Both the position numbers and the translations under genes were made by a program. Under the pieces are notes generated by a model, which saw nothing but the letters and a program-made list of their open reading frames with translations, did not search any database and was not told the DNA's origin. From Hyphomicrobiales bacterium (GTDB taxonomy: Bacteria > Pseudomonadota > Alphaproteobacteria > Rhizobiales > Rhizobiaceae): DNA of 64,000 nucleotides. The stretch is taken from assembly GCA_900472485.1 (NCBI GenBank), contig UCII01000031.1:193-64192 (forward strand), written 5' to 3'. Shown here piece after piece: positions 1 to 8,104 of the stretch (the first letter of the stretch is position 1; every line of letters begins with the position of its first letter).

Positions 1-98
1 GGGCCGAGCGTGACCTTCACGGCATTGGCGAGCACATCGACCCCTCGCAGCATGCGTTCACGGGCATCGGTGTGAAACTTGACTTCTTTCGCAGCCAT
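1..98 (-). CDS. groEL: Chaperonin GroEL, N-terminal fragment
   Basis: The first 33 codons on the minus strand give MAAKEVKFHTDARERMLRGV and then the start of the VLANAVKVTLGP segment, the very conserved opening of the 60-kDa chaperonin. GroEL forms the double-ring ATP-driven folding chamber in the cytoplasm. The gene runs off the left edge of the window. It follows groES by 54 bp on the same strand, the usual groESL order, so it should be cotranscribed from the CIRCE-controlled promoter upstream of groES. Confidence 0.95.
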   Translation of the reverse strand, partial: MAAKEVKFHTDARERMLRGVDVLANAVKVTLG

Positions 99-152
99 TT
101 CTTTAACTCCTCAATAGGCAGCTATCAGACTGATGGTTCATGGCGTGGAGGC

Positions 153-467
153 TCAGGCAGCCTGTTTCTGCTCGGCCTGGCCTTCGATGACGCCCATGAC
201 ATCGCTTTCCTTCATGATGAGCAGATCTTCGCCGTTGATCTTGATCTCGGTGCCGGACCATTTTCCGAACAGGATGCGATCGCCAGCCTTGACGTCGAGG
301 GTCTGCACCTGGCCGGCGTCGTTGCGCGCGCCGGGACCGACGGCGATAACCTCGCCTTCCTGCGGCTTTTCCTTGGCGGTGTCGGGAATGATGATGCCGC
401 CTTTGGTCTTTTCCTCGGAATCGACGCGGCGGACGAGAATGCGATCATGAAGCGGTCGGAACGACAT
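153..467 (-). CDS. groES: Co-chaperonin GroES
   Basis: This 104-residue protein has the typical GroES length. It opens with FRPLHDRILVRRVDSEEKTKGGIIIPDTAKEKPQ, split here as the first beta strand (RPLHDRILVRR) and the GroEL-binding mobile loop (EEKTKGGIIIPD). The C-terminal half has the KAGDRILFGKWSGTEIKING signature. It caps the GroEL cylinder and works with the partial groEL gene 54 bp downstream. Regulation is visible: a CIRCE operator lies about 150 bp upstream and a possible heat-shock sigma promoter lies between it and the start. Confidence 0.97.
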   Translation of the reverse strand: MSFRPLHDRILVRRVDSEEKTKGGIIIPDTAKEKPQEGEVIAVGPGARNDAGQVQTLDVKAGDRILFGKWSGTEIKINGEDLLIMKESDVMGVIEGQAEQKQAA

Positions 468-570
468 GTTTTCCTCCGTTGAGCAAAAAAGATGACGTTG
501 ATCCCCTCACCGGGCCGGATGACCAGTCCGGGCGGGTGCAAAACCTCGTTCGAGCTTTTTGCGCGAAATG

Positions 571-599
571 ATCTGGTTTTCGGATTTTTCGATTTCAAG
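571..599 (-). promoter_or_regulatory. Possible RpoH-type promoter of groESL
   Basis: On the minus strand CTTGAAA is followed, after 17 bp counted from CTTGAA, by CCAGAT. This resembles the alphaproteobacterial sigma-32 pattern (CTTGAA, about 17 bp, CYTAT-like). It lies roughly 100 bp upstream of the groES start and just downstream of CIRCE. The -10 match is only partial, so the assignment is tentative. Confidence 0.4.
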
Positions 600-616
600 A
601 GGGATAGAAGAAAAAA

Positions 617-643
617 TTAGCACTCATTTTGAGTGGCTGCTAA
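617..643. promoter_or_regulatory. CIRCE operator (HrcA site) of groESL
   Basis: The sequence is TTAGCACTC, nine spacer bases, then GGCTGCTAA. The left arm matches the CIRCE consensus TTAGCACTC-N9-GAGTGCTAA exactly; the right arm differs at two positions. CIRCE is the known binding site of the HrcA heat-shock repressor, and its position upstream of groES fits. Confidence 0.85.
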
Positions 644-745
644 CACACTGGAAAGGAACAAGAAAATGGCATTCTGCGTTGAAAATCCGTTGATGGCCGC
701 AAAAATTTGCGCCACCATCCGACTGTCACGAAACGGAGATGAAGC

Positions 746-1018
746 ATGCGATTTTCATCGGAACTGGAAGGTCAACTGAACGGCTATGGGCTGACCACAG
801 CGCATATCCTCTATCACATTCCCGATTTCGAATCCGTCCTGCAGACCTACGTCTGGCAGGATTACGATCTGGCGCCCGATTTTCCCGAAATGCACCGGTT
901 CCTCGATTTCTGGCAAAGCAATCTTGACGGGCCGCTGCATTCCGTCCGCTACAGCCATCGGCGCCTGATCGGTCCAAATGAATGGCGTCGCGTGGAAGGC
1001 GAGTTCAAGCTCCATTAA
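746..1018 (+). CDS. usg: Usg family protein
   Basis: This 90-residue cytoplasmic protein shows the family pattern: LNGYGLTTAHILYHIPD near residues 11-27, then LQTYVWQDYDLAPDFPE, and a C-terminal GPLHSVRYSHRRLI segment ending in EFKLH. The name comes from an ORF once noted near tryptophan biosynthesis genes; its biochemical role is unknown. The gene stands alone here, divergent from groESL and convergent with the amino-acid ABC genes. Length and start agree with the family. Confidence 0.85.
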   Translation: MRFSSELEGQLNGYGLTTAHILYHIPDFESVLQTYVWQDYDLAPDFPEMHRFLDFWQSNLDGPLHSVRYSHRRLIGPNEWRRVEGEFKLH

Positions 1019-1031
1019 GACCTGGACCCAA

Positions 1032-1179
1032 ATTTTCCTTCCCAGGTCGTCGACGAGCAAGGCTTAATGAGCTCGGTCATCCCCCCTTTGCCTGCTCGGA
1101 GTGAGGCCAACGTGGAAGGAAAATCAAACACGTCCACTGGCGCAATTGCCTCGCATTGGCTCCAGGAGACGTGTTTGAT
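1032..1179. repeat. Palindromic intergenic element (two nested inverted repeats)
   Basis: Between two convergent genes lie two perfect inverted-repeat pairs. ATTTTCCTTCC at 1032-1042 pairs with 1114-1124. ATCAAACACGTC at 1123-1134 pairs with 1168-1179, with extra CTGG/CCAG pairing inside. The layout resembles the short mosaic palindromic elements common between rhizobial genes (RIME or ABC type), but I cannot confirm membership without a genome comparison. It could also act as a terminator, although it has no T-run. Confidence 0.5.
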
Positions 1180-1185
1180 GCAATG

Positions 1186-1977
1186 TCAGAGCAACATCGA
1201 CGCGCCACGATCGAGATAGGTATCCAGGAATTGCTCTAGACGAGGATTTCTCGGTTTCTTGAAGACCTCTTGCGGCGGTCCGCTGAACAGCACCTTGCCG
1301 TGATCGAGAAAGATGATCTGCTGGCCGACGGTCGCGGCGAAACCTATTTCGTGCGAAACGACAACCATCGTCATGCCCTCAGCCGCCAGGTCGCGCATGA
1401 CGTTCAAGACCTCGCCGGTCAGTTCCGGATCGAGCGAAGAGGTCGGCTCATCGAACAGCATGATCTTCGGCTTCAATGCCAAAGCGCGGGCGATCGCCAC
1501 GCGTTGCTGCTGCCCGCCGGAAAGCTGCGAGGGATAATGCCCCGCCCTCGCCTCGAGCCCGACCTTGACGAGTTGCACCATGGCCGCATCCTCGGCCTGC
1601 TTTCGGCTCATCTTATGAACCGTCTTCAATGCCTCGCTGACATTGCCCAGCGCCGTCATATGCGGCCAAAGATTGAACTGCTGGAACACCATGCCGATCT
1701 GCGCGCGGATCGAGCGATTGGTGGCTGCCGAGATACGTTCACGGCGCCCTTGAGAATCCTCGGCAAAGCCAAGGACCTCGCCGTTGATGGAGATCGTCCC
1801 GCGCGTTGCCTCTTCAAGGAAAGCCATGCATCGCAAAAGCGTGCTCTTGCCGGAACCGGATGGGCCGATGAGGCAGGAGACTTGCCCCGGCTCGATGGCA
1901 AGATCGATGCCATGAAGGACCGTCGTCTCTCCGAACGTCTTGACGAGATTCCTGACTTCTATAGCGGAGACGCTCAT
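1186..1977 (-). CDS. Polar amino-acid ABC transporter, ATP-binding protein
   Basis: This 263-residue ATPase of the GlnQ/HisP class energises uptake of a polar or basic amino acid. Walker A is GPSGSGKST near residue 33, the Q-loop is VFQQFNLWPHMT, the ABC signature LSGGQQQR, and Walker B IMLFDEPTS, followed by a switch histidine in SHEIGFA. The start at MSVSAIEV is chosen because it overlaps the permease stop by an ATGA junction. It is the last gene of a minus-strand operon of binding protein, two permeases and ATPase. Confidence 0.93.
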   Translation of the reverse strand: MSVSAIEVRNLVKTFGETTVLHGIDLAIEPGQVSCLIGPSGSGKSTLLRCMAFLEEATRGTISINGEVLGFAEDSQGRRERISAATNRSIRAQIGMVFQQFNLWPHMTALGNVSEALKTVHKMSRKQAEDAAMVQLVKVGLEARAGHYPSQLSGGQQQRVAIARALALKPKIMLFDEPTSSLDPELTGEVLNVMRDLAAEGMTMVVVSHEIGFAATVGQQIIFLDHGKVLFSGPPQEVFKKPRNPRLEQFLDTYLDRGASMLL

Positions 1978-2642
1978 GCGTTGAAAAACCTGAATCTGGA
2001 AAGTTTCGTTTCGGCAAGGTTGCCAAGCCAGCCGGTGACTTCGACGAGCACCCAGTAGAACAGCGCGAGCGCAGACAGCGCCTCGACGAAGGCATATTGC
2101 TGCGACCCGATCGCGCTCAGCGTCGCCGCCAATTCCGGCACGGTGATGATGGAGAGGACCGCCGTCTCCTTCATCAGGATGACGGTCATGTTCACGCAGG
2201 GCGGCAGCACCAGCATCGTCATCTCGGGCAAGAGAATGCGCCTGATGATCTGCCCCCGCGTCAAGCCGACGCATTCGCCAGCCTCGATATGACCTTTCGG
2301 TACGGCCCGAAATCCGGAACGAAAGATTTCGCTGAAATAGGCCGCGCCGTAGATTGAAATGCCGATCAGTCCAGCAGGCACCGGATCGAGCTCGAGGCCG
2401 ACGAAAGGACCGCCATAATAGACGAGGAAGATCTGGATGAGAAACGGCGTGCCGCGCAATACGGCCACGACGGCACCCAGTATCTTGTCGACCACCGTGC
2501 CGCCATACTGCCGGGCGACCGCCATCAGGAAGCCTATGACGGCCGCAGCAATGGTGCCCAGGATCCAGATCATGATCGTTACGCCGGCACCGCTGAGGAT
2601 GGCGGGCCACTGCCCAATCAGAACGTTGATGTCGAAGGTCAT
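1974..2642 (-). CDS. Polar amino-acid ABC transporter permease (second subunit)
   Basis: This 222-residue inner-membrane permease belongs to the HisM/GlnP class. About five hydrophobic helices are visible, the first in GVTIMIWILGTIAAAVIGFL. The permease motif reads GAAYFSEIFRSGFRAVPKGHIEAGECVGLTRGQ in two adjoining parts, with the EAG...G core that docks on the ATPase. Both ends overlap neighbouring genes by ATGA, so it should be translated with the other permease and the ATPase as a heteromeric channel. Confidence 0.92.
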   Translation of the reverse strand: MTFDINVLIGQWPAILSGAGVTIMIWILGTIAAAVIGFLMAVARQYGGTVVDKILGAVVAVLRGTPFLIQIFLVYYGGPFVGLELDPVPAGLIGISIYGAAYFSEIFRSGFRAVPKGHIEAGECVGLTRGQIIRRILLPEMTMLVLPPCVNMTVILMKETAVLSIITVPELAATLSAIGSQQYAFVEALSALALFYWVLVEVTGWLGNLAETKLSRFRFFNA

Positions 2643-3280
2643 CGCGCTACCCCCGGCAATCTGCTTTCGATCAGGCCGCCGGCAAGCGCGACCACCCAGT
2701 TGATCACGAGATAGATGAGGCCGGCCGAGGCGAAGATCTGCAGTGGCAGGAAGGTGCTGCCGGCAAGATCCTGGGCCATCCGGGTCAGTTCGACGATGCC
2801 GACAACGGAAACCAGCGACGATGCCTTCAGAATAAGGATCGCCTCATTGACGAGAGCTGGAAATGTCAGGCGCAGCGCGATCGGAACCTTGATGCGGCGG
2901 AAGATCTGGCGCGGCGTCAGGCCAACCATCTCCGCCGACTCCACAAGGCCTACCGGCACGCTGGCAAAGCCGCCGCGCAGGTTCTCTGCCTGGTAGGCAG
3001 CCGTGCAAAGCGACAGGCCGATGATGGCGGCGACGATGCTCGGCACGTTGAGGCCGACGGCCGGGAGCAAATTGTAAATCAGCAGCAACTGCACCAGGAG
3101 CGGCACGCCGCGAAAAAAGCTGATGAAAAACTGGGCAGGTCGCACGAAAAGGCTACGCCCCGTCAGCAACATTCCCGAAATCAGGATCGCAATTGCAAAA
3201 CCGATAAAGATCGACACAAAGCTGATCGTCACCGTGTAGATGGATGCCTGCACAAGCAATCCAAAGAGCTCGATGGACAT
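2639..3280 (-). CDS. Polar amino-acid ABC transporter permease (first subunit)
   Basis: This 213-residue permease is paralogous to its neighbour. It has hydrophobic helices from residue 10 onward and the docking loop with ENLRGGFASVPVGLVESAEM and GLTPRQIFRRI. It overlaps the next permease by ATGA. The solute-binding protein gene ends 98 bp upstream, leaving room for a stem-loop that could lower expression of the membrane components relative to the binding protein. The substrate is unknown beyond the polar amino-acid class. Confidence 0.92.
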   Translation of the reverse strand: MSIELFGLLVQASIYTVTISFVSIFIGFAIAILISGMLLTGRSLFVRPAQFFISFFRGVPLLVQLLLIYNLLPAVGLNVPSIVAAIIGLSLCTAAYQAENLRGGFASVPVGLVESAEMVGLTPRQIFRRIKVPIALRLTFPALVNEAILILKASSLVSVVGIVELTRMAQDLAGSTFLPLQIFASAGLIYLVINWVVALAGGLIESRLPGVAR

Positions 3281-3377
3281 TGTTGAGTGTTCGCCCGCGT
3301 GGTGACCAGGAAGCTGAGATCTCGGCAGTCAGCCGTGCCCGACAAGAAAGTGGGCACGGCCTATTTCCGGGGGCTGA

Positions 3378-4205
3378 TCAGAATGCCGGGTCCTTGACGG
3401 CGTCAGGCGTATCGAAGCTTGCGCCGAACCATTTCTTCTGCAGCGTCGCCATGCGGCCGTCGGCCTTGATCTTCAGCATGGCTGCGTCGATAGCGTCCAT
3501 CAGCGGTGCGTGATCGGCGTCCTTCAGGCCGATGAAACCGAAATAGGACTTCTTGCCGAAGGGCGGCAGCACGACTTCGAACGTGCCTTCACGCTGTTTG
3601 GCGACGAATGCGATATTCGGCAGCGAGTTGGCAACGCCGGCGATGCGGCCGGCCGCGAGATCGGCGTAGGATTCGGTAAAGGCCGGATATTCGCGGATAT
3701 CGGCCTTGGTCGGCAGGGTTTCGGAAAACTCCTTGAGCTGATCGAGCTGCGCGGTCGCCTTGCCGACGCCGATCTTCTTGCCGGCAATGTCTTCCGGCTT
3801 GTTGATCGTCTTGTCACCCGCCTTTTTCAGGATCGCGATAGTTGCTTCGGCCAGGGGCGGGGTAAAGCGATAGCGCTCCATGCGCTTCTTGGTGATGGTC
3901 GCCGGGCCGGCAACGACGTCGAACTTGCCGGCTTCAAGCGCCGGGAAAACGCCATCCCATGGCAGGGTGACCCATTCGATCTTCACGCCCAGCTCCTTGC
4001 CGATCTCGTCGAACAGATCGACGTTCAAGCCGACATGCTTGCCTGCATCGATGAAATCGAACGGAGCGAAGGCCGTCTCGGTGCCGACCTTCAGGGTGCC
4101 GGCGGCCTTGACGGCGGCGAGCGTGTCAGCCGCATGGGCCGAGATCGTTGCGCCAAACAAAAGTGCTGCGCCAACCAGCCCCCTCAGAAGCGAATTCTTC
4201 CTCAT
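3378..4205 (-). CDS. Periplasmic amino-acid-binding protein of the ABC transporter
   Basis: This 275-residue family-3 solute-binding protein starts with a signal peptide, MRKNSLLRGLVGAALLFGAT then ISAHAADT, with cleavage expected after AHA. Mature hallmarks are GTLKVGTETAFAPFDFID, DVVAGPATITKKRMERYRFT and GKKIGVGKAT. The start is fixed by GGAGAGAAAG just before the ATG. It delivers ligand to the two permeases downstream. A HutC-type regulator gene lies divergently upstream, which suggests histidine or a related compound, but that is inference. Confidence 0.93.
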   Translation of the reverse strand: MRKNSLLRGLVGAALLFGATISAHAADTLAAVKAAGTLKVGTETAFAPFDFIDAGKHVGLNVDLFDEIGKELGVKIEWVTLPWDGVFPALEAGKFDVVAGPATITKKRMERYRFTPPLAEATIAILKKAGDKTINKPEDIAGKKIGVGKATAQLDQLKEFSETLPTKADIREYPAFTESYADLAAGRIAGVANSLPNIAFVAKQREGTFEVVLPPFGKKSYFGFIGLKDADHAPLMDAIDAAMLKIKADGRMATLQKKWFGASFDTPDAVKDPAF

Positions 4206-4291
4206 GTCTTTCTCTCCAGTTTTTTGCCCTTCCTCTGGAAGGTTCAGGTTCCCCAAAGCATTGTCCCGCCAGGTCGATTTCTGTGACCTTT

Positions 4292-4308
4292 TTGTCTATA
4301 CAAATAGA
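4292..4308. promoter_or_regulatory. Candidate operator of the HutC/GntR-type regulator
   Basis: Between the divergent binding-protein and regulator genes lies TTGTCTATACAA (arms TTGT/ACAA), overlapping a second inverted repeat TCTAT-N4-ATAGA. HutC-class repressors are known to bind TTGT...ACAA palindromes, so this is the likely site for the regulator encoded 60 bp away. It is assigned by pattern only. Confidence 0.45.
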
Positions 4309-4365
4309 TACAGCCTCGCCTACACTGTCAAACACAAAACATAACGAACGCAAGAATTATGCCGT

Positions 4366-5178
4366 ATGATGCCCAATCGATCTGACAGAAGCGGCTTCAC
4401 GGACACTGAATTCATTGCCGGAGCAAGGCGAGCGATGGTCCCAATTCATCAGAGAATTCTGAAGGATATCGAAAGCAAAATCGTGAGCGGCATCTGGCCG
4501 CCGGGGCACCGAATACCCGTCGAACATGAGCTGCTGAAAGAGTATCAATGCTCGCGGATGACCGTGAACAAGGCGCTTTCGACCCTGGCTGAACGCGGCA
4601 TGATCATACGTCGCCGCAAGCTCGGTTCCTTCGTCGCTTCGCGGCAGATCGACCGCACGGTCATGGATATCCAAGATATTTCCACGGAAGCGGAGTTGGC
4701 GGGACACGAACATAGCCACACGATGCTGATGCGAAAAGTCGAGAGGCTCGATGCTGCCACCGCGATGCGGCTTGGCGAAACCATGGGGGCGGAAATCTTG
4801 CGGCTTCACTGCCTGCATGCGGTCGACGGCAAGGCGAATGCGCTGGAGCGGCGCATCATCATGCTGGACCTGGTGCCATCAGCAAGAACCGAGAGTTTCG
4901 CAACGGTCCCTCCCGGCAAATGGTTGCTGGACATGGTGCCCTGGTCAAAGGCCCGGCACGTCATTCGTGCCGTTTCGGCTGATGCCACGACGGCGCGCCT
5001 GCTTGAAACCGAGCGCGGTGAAGCCTGCCTGACGCTCATCCGTCAGACATGGCAGAGCAGCCGTACGGTCACCTATGTCGAGTTCATCCATCCCGGCGAC
5101 CGGTTCCAGTTTGCCGGTGACTTCCATCCCAATGAAAGCAGGACCATCGATCAACTGCCGCAAGGAATCGCCTCTTGA
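4366..5178 (+). CDS. GntR family transcriptional regulator, HutC/UTRA subfamily
   Basis: The 270-residue protein has an N-terminal winged helix (IHQRILKDIESKIVSGIWPPG, then HRIPVEHELLKEYQCSRMTV and NKALSTLAERGMI, residues about 25-85). A UTRA effector domain follows from about residue 110, with AEILRLHCLHAVDGKANALE and RRIIMLDLVPSA. HutC repressors respond to urocanate in histidine degradation; no hut catabolic gene is in view. An alternative start is at 4435 (MVPIHQR). The gene is divergent from the amino-acid transporter it probably controls, and its stop overlaps the next gene by TTGA. Confidence 0.88.
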   Translation: MMPNRSDRSGFTDTEFIAGARRAMVPIHQRILKDIESKIVSGIWPPGHRIPVEHELLKEYQCSRMTVNKALSTLAERGMIIRRRKLGSFVASRQIDRTVMDIQDISTEAELAGHEHSHTMLMRKVERLDAATAMRLGETMGAEILRLHCLHAVDGKANALERRIIMLDLVPSARTESFATVPPGKWLLDMVPWSKARHVIRAVSADATTARLLETERGEACLTLIRQTWQSSRTVTYVEFIHPGDRFQFAGDFHPNESRTIDQLPQGIAS

Positions 5179-6116
5179 ACGAGAAACGGATCAGCAGGGC
5201 GGTTCCGCTCAAGGGCTTGCAGGCCTTCGAAGCCGTCGGCCGTTGCGGCGGCGTGAACGCCGCAGCGTTAGAGCTGAATGTTTCGCCCGGAGCGATCAGT
5301 CAGCAGATCCGCAAGATCGAGAGCTTTCTCGGTGTCACCTTGCTCGAGCGCAATGGTCGCACAGTGGAGCTCACCCAATGGGGACGGCTCTATCATCAGG
5401 AAATATCGAAGGGATTCGAGCAATTCGCGGTTGCTGAACAGGTCCTGGAACGGGCACGCAACGAGAATGCCCTTGTGCTCAGTGCCCTGTCTTCCGTCGT
5501 CAACAAATGGATCGGGCGCCGGATCTTCGACTGGCAGGCCCTGCATCCAAACGCGCATGTCAGGATCGTCGGTCGCGACAAGGAACCGCGCATGGGCTTC
5601 GACGACATCGATTTCCGCATCAGCTACGGATCGGATGTATTGCAGCATGAACATTATACGGAGCTGTTCCGCGATTGGGTGGTTCCCGCCTGCTCGCCGG
5701 CATTGATCAAAGGCAAGGCGCCGTCCGCCGCGCAACTTCTTCAATATCCGCTCCTGCATGTCGAATGGGAGCGGCACTTCACGCCCTATCCGAGCTGGCG
5801 CGAATTCGCTGCGAAGACGGGGGCGCCACTCGAGGAAACTGCTGCAGGCCTTTCCTTCACGCTCTCGAGCAGCGCAATCGATGCAGCCGTCAACAAGCGC
5901 GGCGTCGTTCTCGCGCAGATGTCGATGATTGCCGATGAGCTGGAGGCGCAAACGCTTGTCATTCCCGTCGACATGCGCATTGCCTTGCGCGAAAGCTACT
6001 TTCTCGCCTGGGACAGGGCCGCCCTGGAAAAACCGCATGGACGCCAATTCCGCGATTGGCTCGTCGCCATTTCCCGCCAGCAGGGCCTGATATCGGCGCC
6101 CGGATCAACATTTTAG
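5175..6116 (+). CDS. LysR family transcriptional regulator (GcvA-like)
   Basis: The 313-residue regulator has a helix-turn-helix at residues about 10-65 (LKGLQAFEAVGRCGGVNAAA, LELNVSPGAISQQIRKIESF) and a LysR substrate-binding domain behind it. The translation start is a TTG within a TTGA overlap with the HutC-type gene, so the two are translationally coupled, an unusual pairing of two regulator families. The downstream monooxygenase or the upstream importer are the likely targets. Effector unknown. Confidence 0.88.
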   Translation: MNEKRISRAVPLKGLQAFEAVGRCGGVNAAALELNVSPGAISQQIRKIESFLGVTLLERNGRTVELTQWGRLYHQEISKGFEQFAVAEQVLERARNENALVLSALSSVVNKWIGRRIFDWQALHPNAHVRIVGRDKEPRMGFDDIDFRISYGSDVLQHEHYTELFRDWVVPACSPALIKGKAPSAAQLLQYPLLHVEWERHFTPYPSWREFAAKTGAPLEETAAGLSFTLSSSAIDAAVNKRGVVLAQMSMIADELEAQTLVIPVDMRIALRESYFLAWDRAALEKPHGRQFRDWLVAISRQQGLISAPGSTF

Positions 6117-6227
6117 AAAAACTAAAACGGAACTCAGCTGCACGATATTGATGAAATTTTGCGCCTGGCGATAATTTACGCATTCGCCTCCAAAAGGAGG
6201 GCGTGGCCGACATAAAGGGAGAATTCG

Positions 6228-7568
6228 ATGGCACGGACCGACAAGATGAAACTCGGAACTTTCGTCTATACGTTCGGCTTCCATCCGGCCTCCTGGCTGC
6301 ATCCGGCAAGCGATGTCAACGGCGCCAACGACTTCGCGCATCTGCTCGATGTCGCCAAACGATCCGAGGCGGCCAAATTCGATTTCATGTTCATGGCCGA
6401 TTCTCCGGCAGCCGCCGTCGGCGATCCGAATGCGCTCGCCCGCATTCCCACAAAGATGAATCGCTTCGAGCCCTTGTCGCTACTCTCGGCACTCGCGGTT
6501 ACGACCAACGATCTCGGGCTCGTGGCGACGGTCTCGACGAGTTACTATGAACCTTATAACGTAGCCCGGCTGTTTGCCTCGATCGACCATCTGAGCAAGG
6601 GCCGCGCCTGCTGGAATGTCGTCACCTCAGACCATGACGAAACCGGCTACAACTTCAATCGCGAGGGGCTCGATCCGCACGCGTTGCGCTACGAGCGTGG
6701 CAATGAGTTCGTCGACGTCATCTTCGGCCTTTGGGACAGTTTCGAGGAAGGCGCACTCCTTCTCGATCGCGAATCCGGCGTCTACTATGACAAGGACAAG
6801 CACCACACGCTCAACCACAAGGGTAAGCACTTTCAGGTTCGCGGCCCCCTCAATATCGCACGCACGCCGCAGGGTCGCCCCGTCATCGCCCAGGCGGGCG
6901 GTTCCGAACCCGGTATGGACATGGCGGCACGCACGGCCGAGATCGTTTTCAGCCTCGCATCGAATATCGAGCGGAACCGGTCCTTCTACGATAATGTCAA
7001 AAGCCGGATGGCGGCCTATGGCCGCGATAGAGATGATCTGAAAATCATGCCGGGCATCGTCATCAATGTCGGTGAAACCGAGACCGAGGCAAAGGCGAAG
7101 GTGGACTATCTGATCGACAAGATGCATCCCGATGTCGGACGGCTGATGCTCTCCGAATTCCTGGAGGCCGACCTGCGCGGCGTGGCTCTCGATGCGCCCT
7201 TCCCGATGGACCGTCTGCCGGCCGCCCCGAAAGGATCGCGCGCGCTGTTCGACGAACTGGTCGATTTCGTCAAGAGCGGCCACACGGTCGGTGAACTGAT
7301 CCGGCACTATGCCGAGAAACACACCGGCAATGGCATAACGGGCACGCCGGCCCAGATCGCCGACTACATGGAAGAGTGGTTCGAGACACGCGCCGCCGAC
7401 GGCTTTATCCTGATGTTTCCGACCTTGCCGTCCAGCCTCGACGACTTCGTGCGGCTCGTCCTGCCGGAGCTTCGCCGCCGCGGGCTGTTCCGCGAGGAAT
7501 ATGAGGGCAGAACCCTGCGCGAAAACCTCGGCATTTCCACGCCGGCAAACCGTTTTGCCAAGAGCTGA
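6228..7568 (+). CDS. FMN-dependent monooxygenase, NtaA/SnaA/DszA family
   Basis: The 446-residue luciferase-like TIM-barrel enzyme matches the NtaA/SnaA/DszA group in length and motifs: FHPASWLHP, FDFMFMADSPA, NRFEPLSLLSALA, LSKGRACWNVVTS and GRPVIAQAGGSEPGMDMAAR. Members use reduced FMN from a partner reductase to oxidise organosulfur or aminopolycarboxylate compounds. The flavin reductase 11 bp downstream is the obvious partner. The start is supported by AAAGGGAG before the ATG. The substrate cannot be told from sequence; the nearby amino-acid-type importer suggests an amino-acid-like molecule. Confidence 0.9.
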   Translation: MARTDKMKLGTFVYTFGFHPASWLHPASDVNGANDFAHLLDVAKRSEAAKFDFMFMADSPAAAVGDPNALARIPTKMNRFEPLSLLSALAVTTNDLGLVATVSTSYYEPYNVARLFASIDHLSKGRACWNVVTSDHDETGYNFNREGLDPHALRYERGNEFVDVIFGLWDSFEEGALLLDRESGVYYDKDKHHTLNHKGKHFQVRGPLNIARTPQGRPVIAQAGGSEPGMDMAARTAEIVFSLASNIERNRSFYDNVKSRMAAYGRDRDDLKIMPGIVINVGETETEAKAKVDYLIDKMHPDVGRLMLSEFLEADLRGVALDAPFPMDRLPAAPKGSRALFDELVDFVKSGHTVGELIRHYAEKHTGNGITGTPAQIADYMEEWFETRAADGFILMFPTLPSSLDDFVRLVLPELRRRGLFREEYEGRTLRENLGISTPANRFAKS

Positions 7569-7579
7569 GGGCCGGTCCG

Positions 7580-8104
7580 ATGGGTGACGAGGCTCTGATC
7601 AGCGATGAGGAATTCAGACTATCGATGCGGCACCTGGCGGGCGCGGTCAGCGTGATCACAGTCGGTGACGGCCAGGACCGCACCGGCTTCACTGCAACGT
7701 CGGTTTCCTCATTTTCAGCGGAGCGGCCTTCCATCATCGTCAGTGTCAACAGGGCCTCTTCCTGCTGGCCGGCGCTGCAGCGGTATGGCTGCTTCTGCGT
7801 CAACGTGCTTGCGGCCGACCAGCAGCACGTGGCGCAATCCTTTTCCGGTATCGACGGACGCAAGGGCGCCGAGCGCTACGAGGGTGTCGGATGGTATCGC
7901 CTCAGGACGGGTGCCGCCGCACTTGAAAATGCCCTCACGGTCCTCGACTGCAAGCTGGAAACCACATTCCATCATCACTCCCATGCCATCCTGATCGGGC
8001 ATATCTGTGCGATGGAAATCCGGCGGGACGCCGGGCCGCTGCTCTACTGGCAAGGCGGCTATCATGACCTTCCGGCCGCTATTGATGAGCGCTGTCTAGC
8101 GTAG
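7580..8104 (+). CDS. Flavin reductase of a two-component monooxygenase
   Basis: This 174-residue protein carries a complete flavin_reductase-like domain: FRLSMRHLAGAVSVITVG, GFTATSVSSFSAERPSIIVS, CFCVNVLAADQQHVAQSFSG and a histidine-rich HHHSHAILIGHI segment. It would supply FMNH2 using NAD(P)H to the monooxygenase just upstream, with which it forms an operon. Its last nine bases overlap the 3' end of the convergent aminotransferase gene. Confidence 0.9.
   Translation: MGDEALISDEEFRLSMRHLAGAVSVITVGDGQDRTGFTATSVSSFSAERPSIIVSVNRASSCWPALQRYGCFCVNVLAADQQHVAQSFSGIDGRKGAERYEGVGWYRLRTGAAALENALTVLDCKLETTFHHHSHAILIGHICAMEIRRDAGPLLYWQGGYHDLPAAIDERCLA

Noticed and set aside
1978..2610. Extension of the ABC ATPase frame across the permease gene
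   Set aside because: It is an out-of-frame reading of the permease; the ATPase begins at the ATGA overlap.
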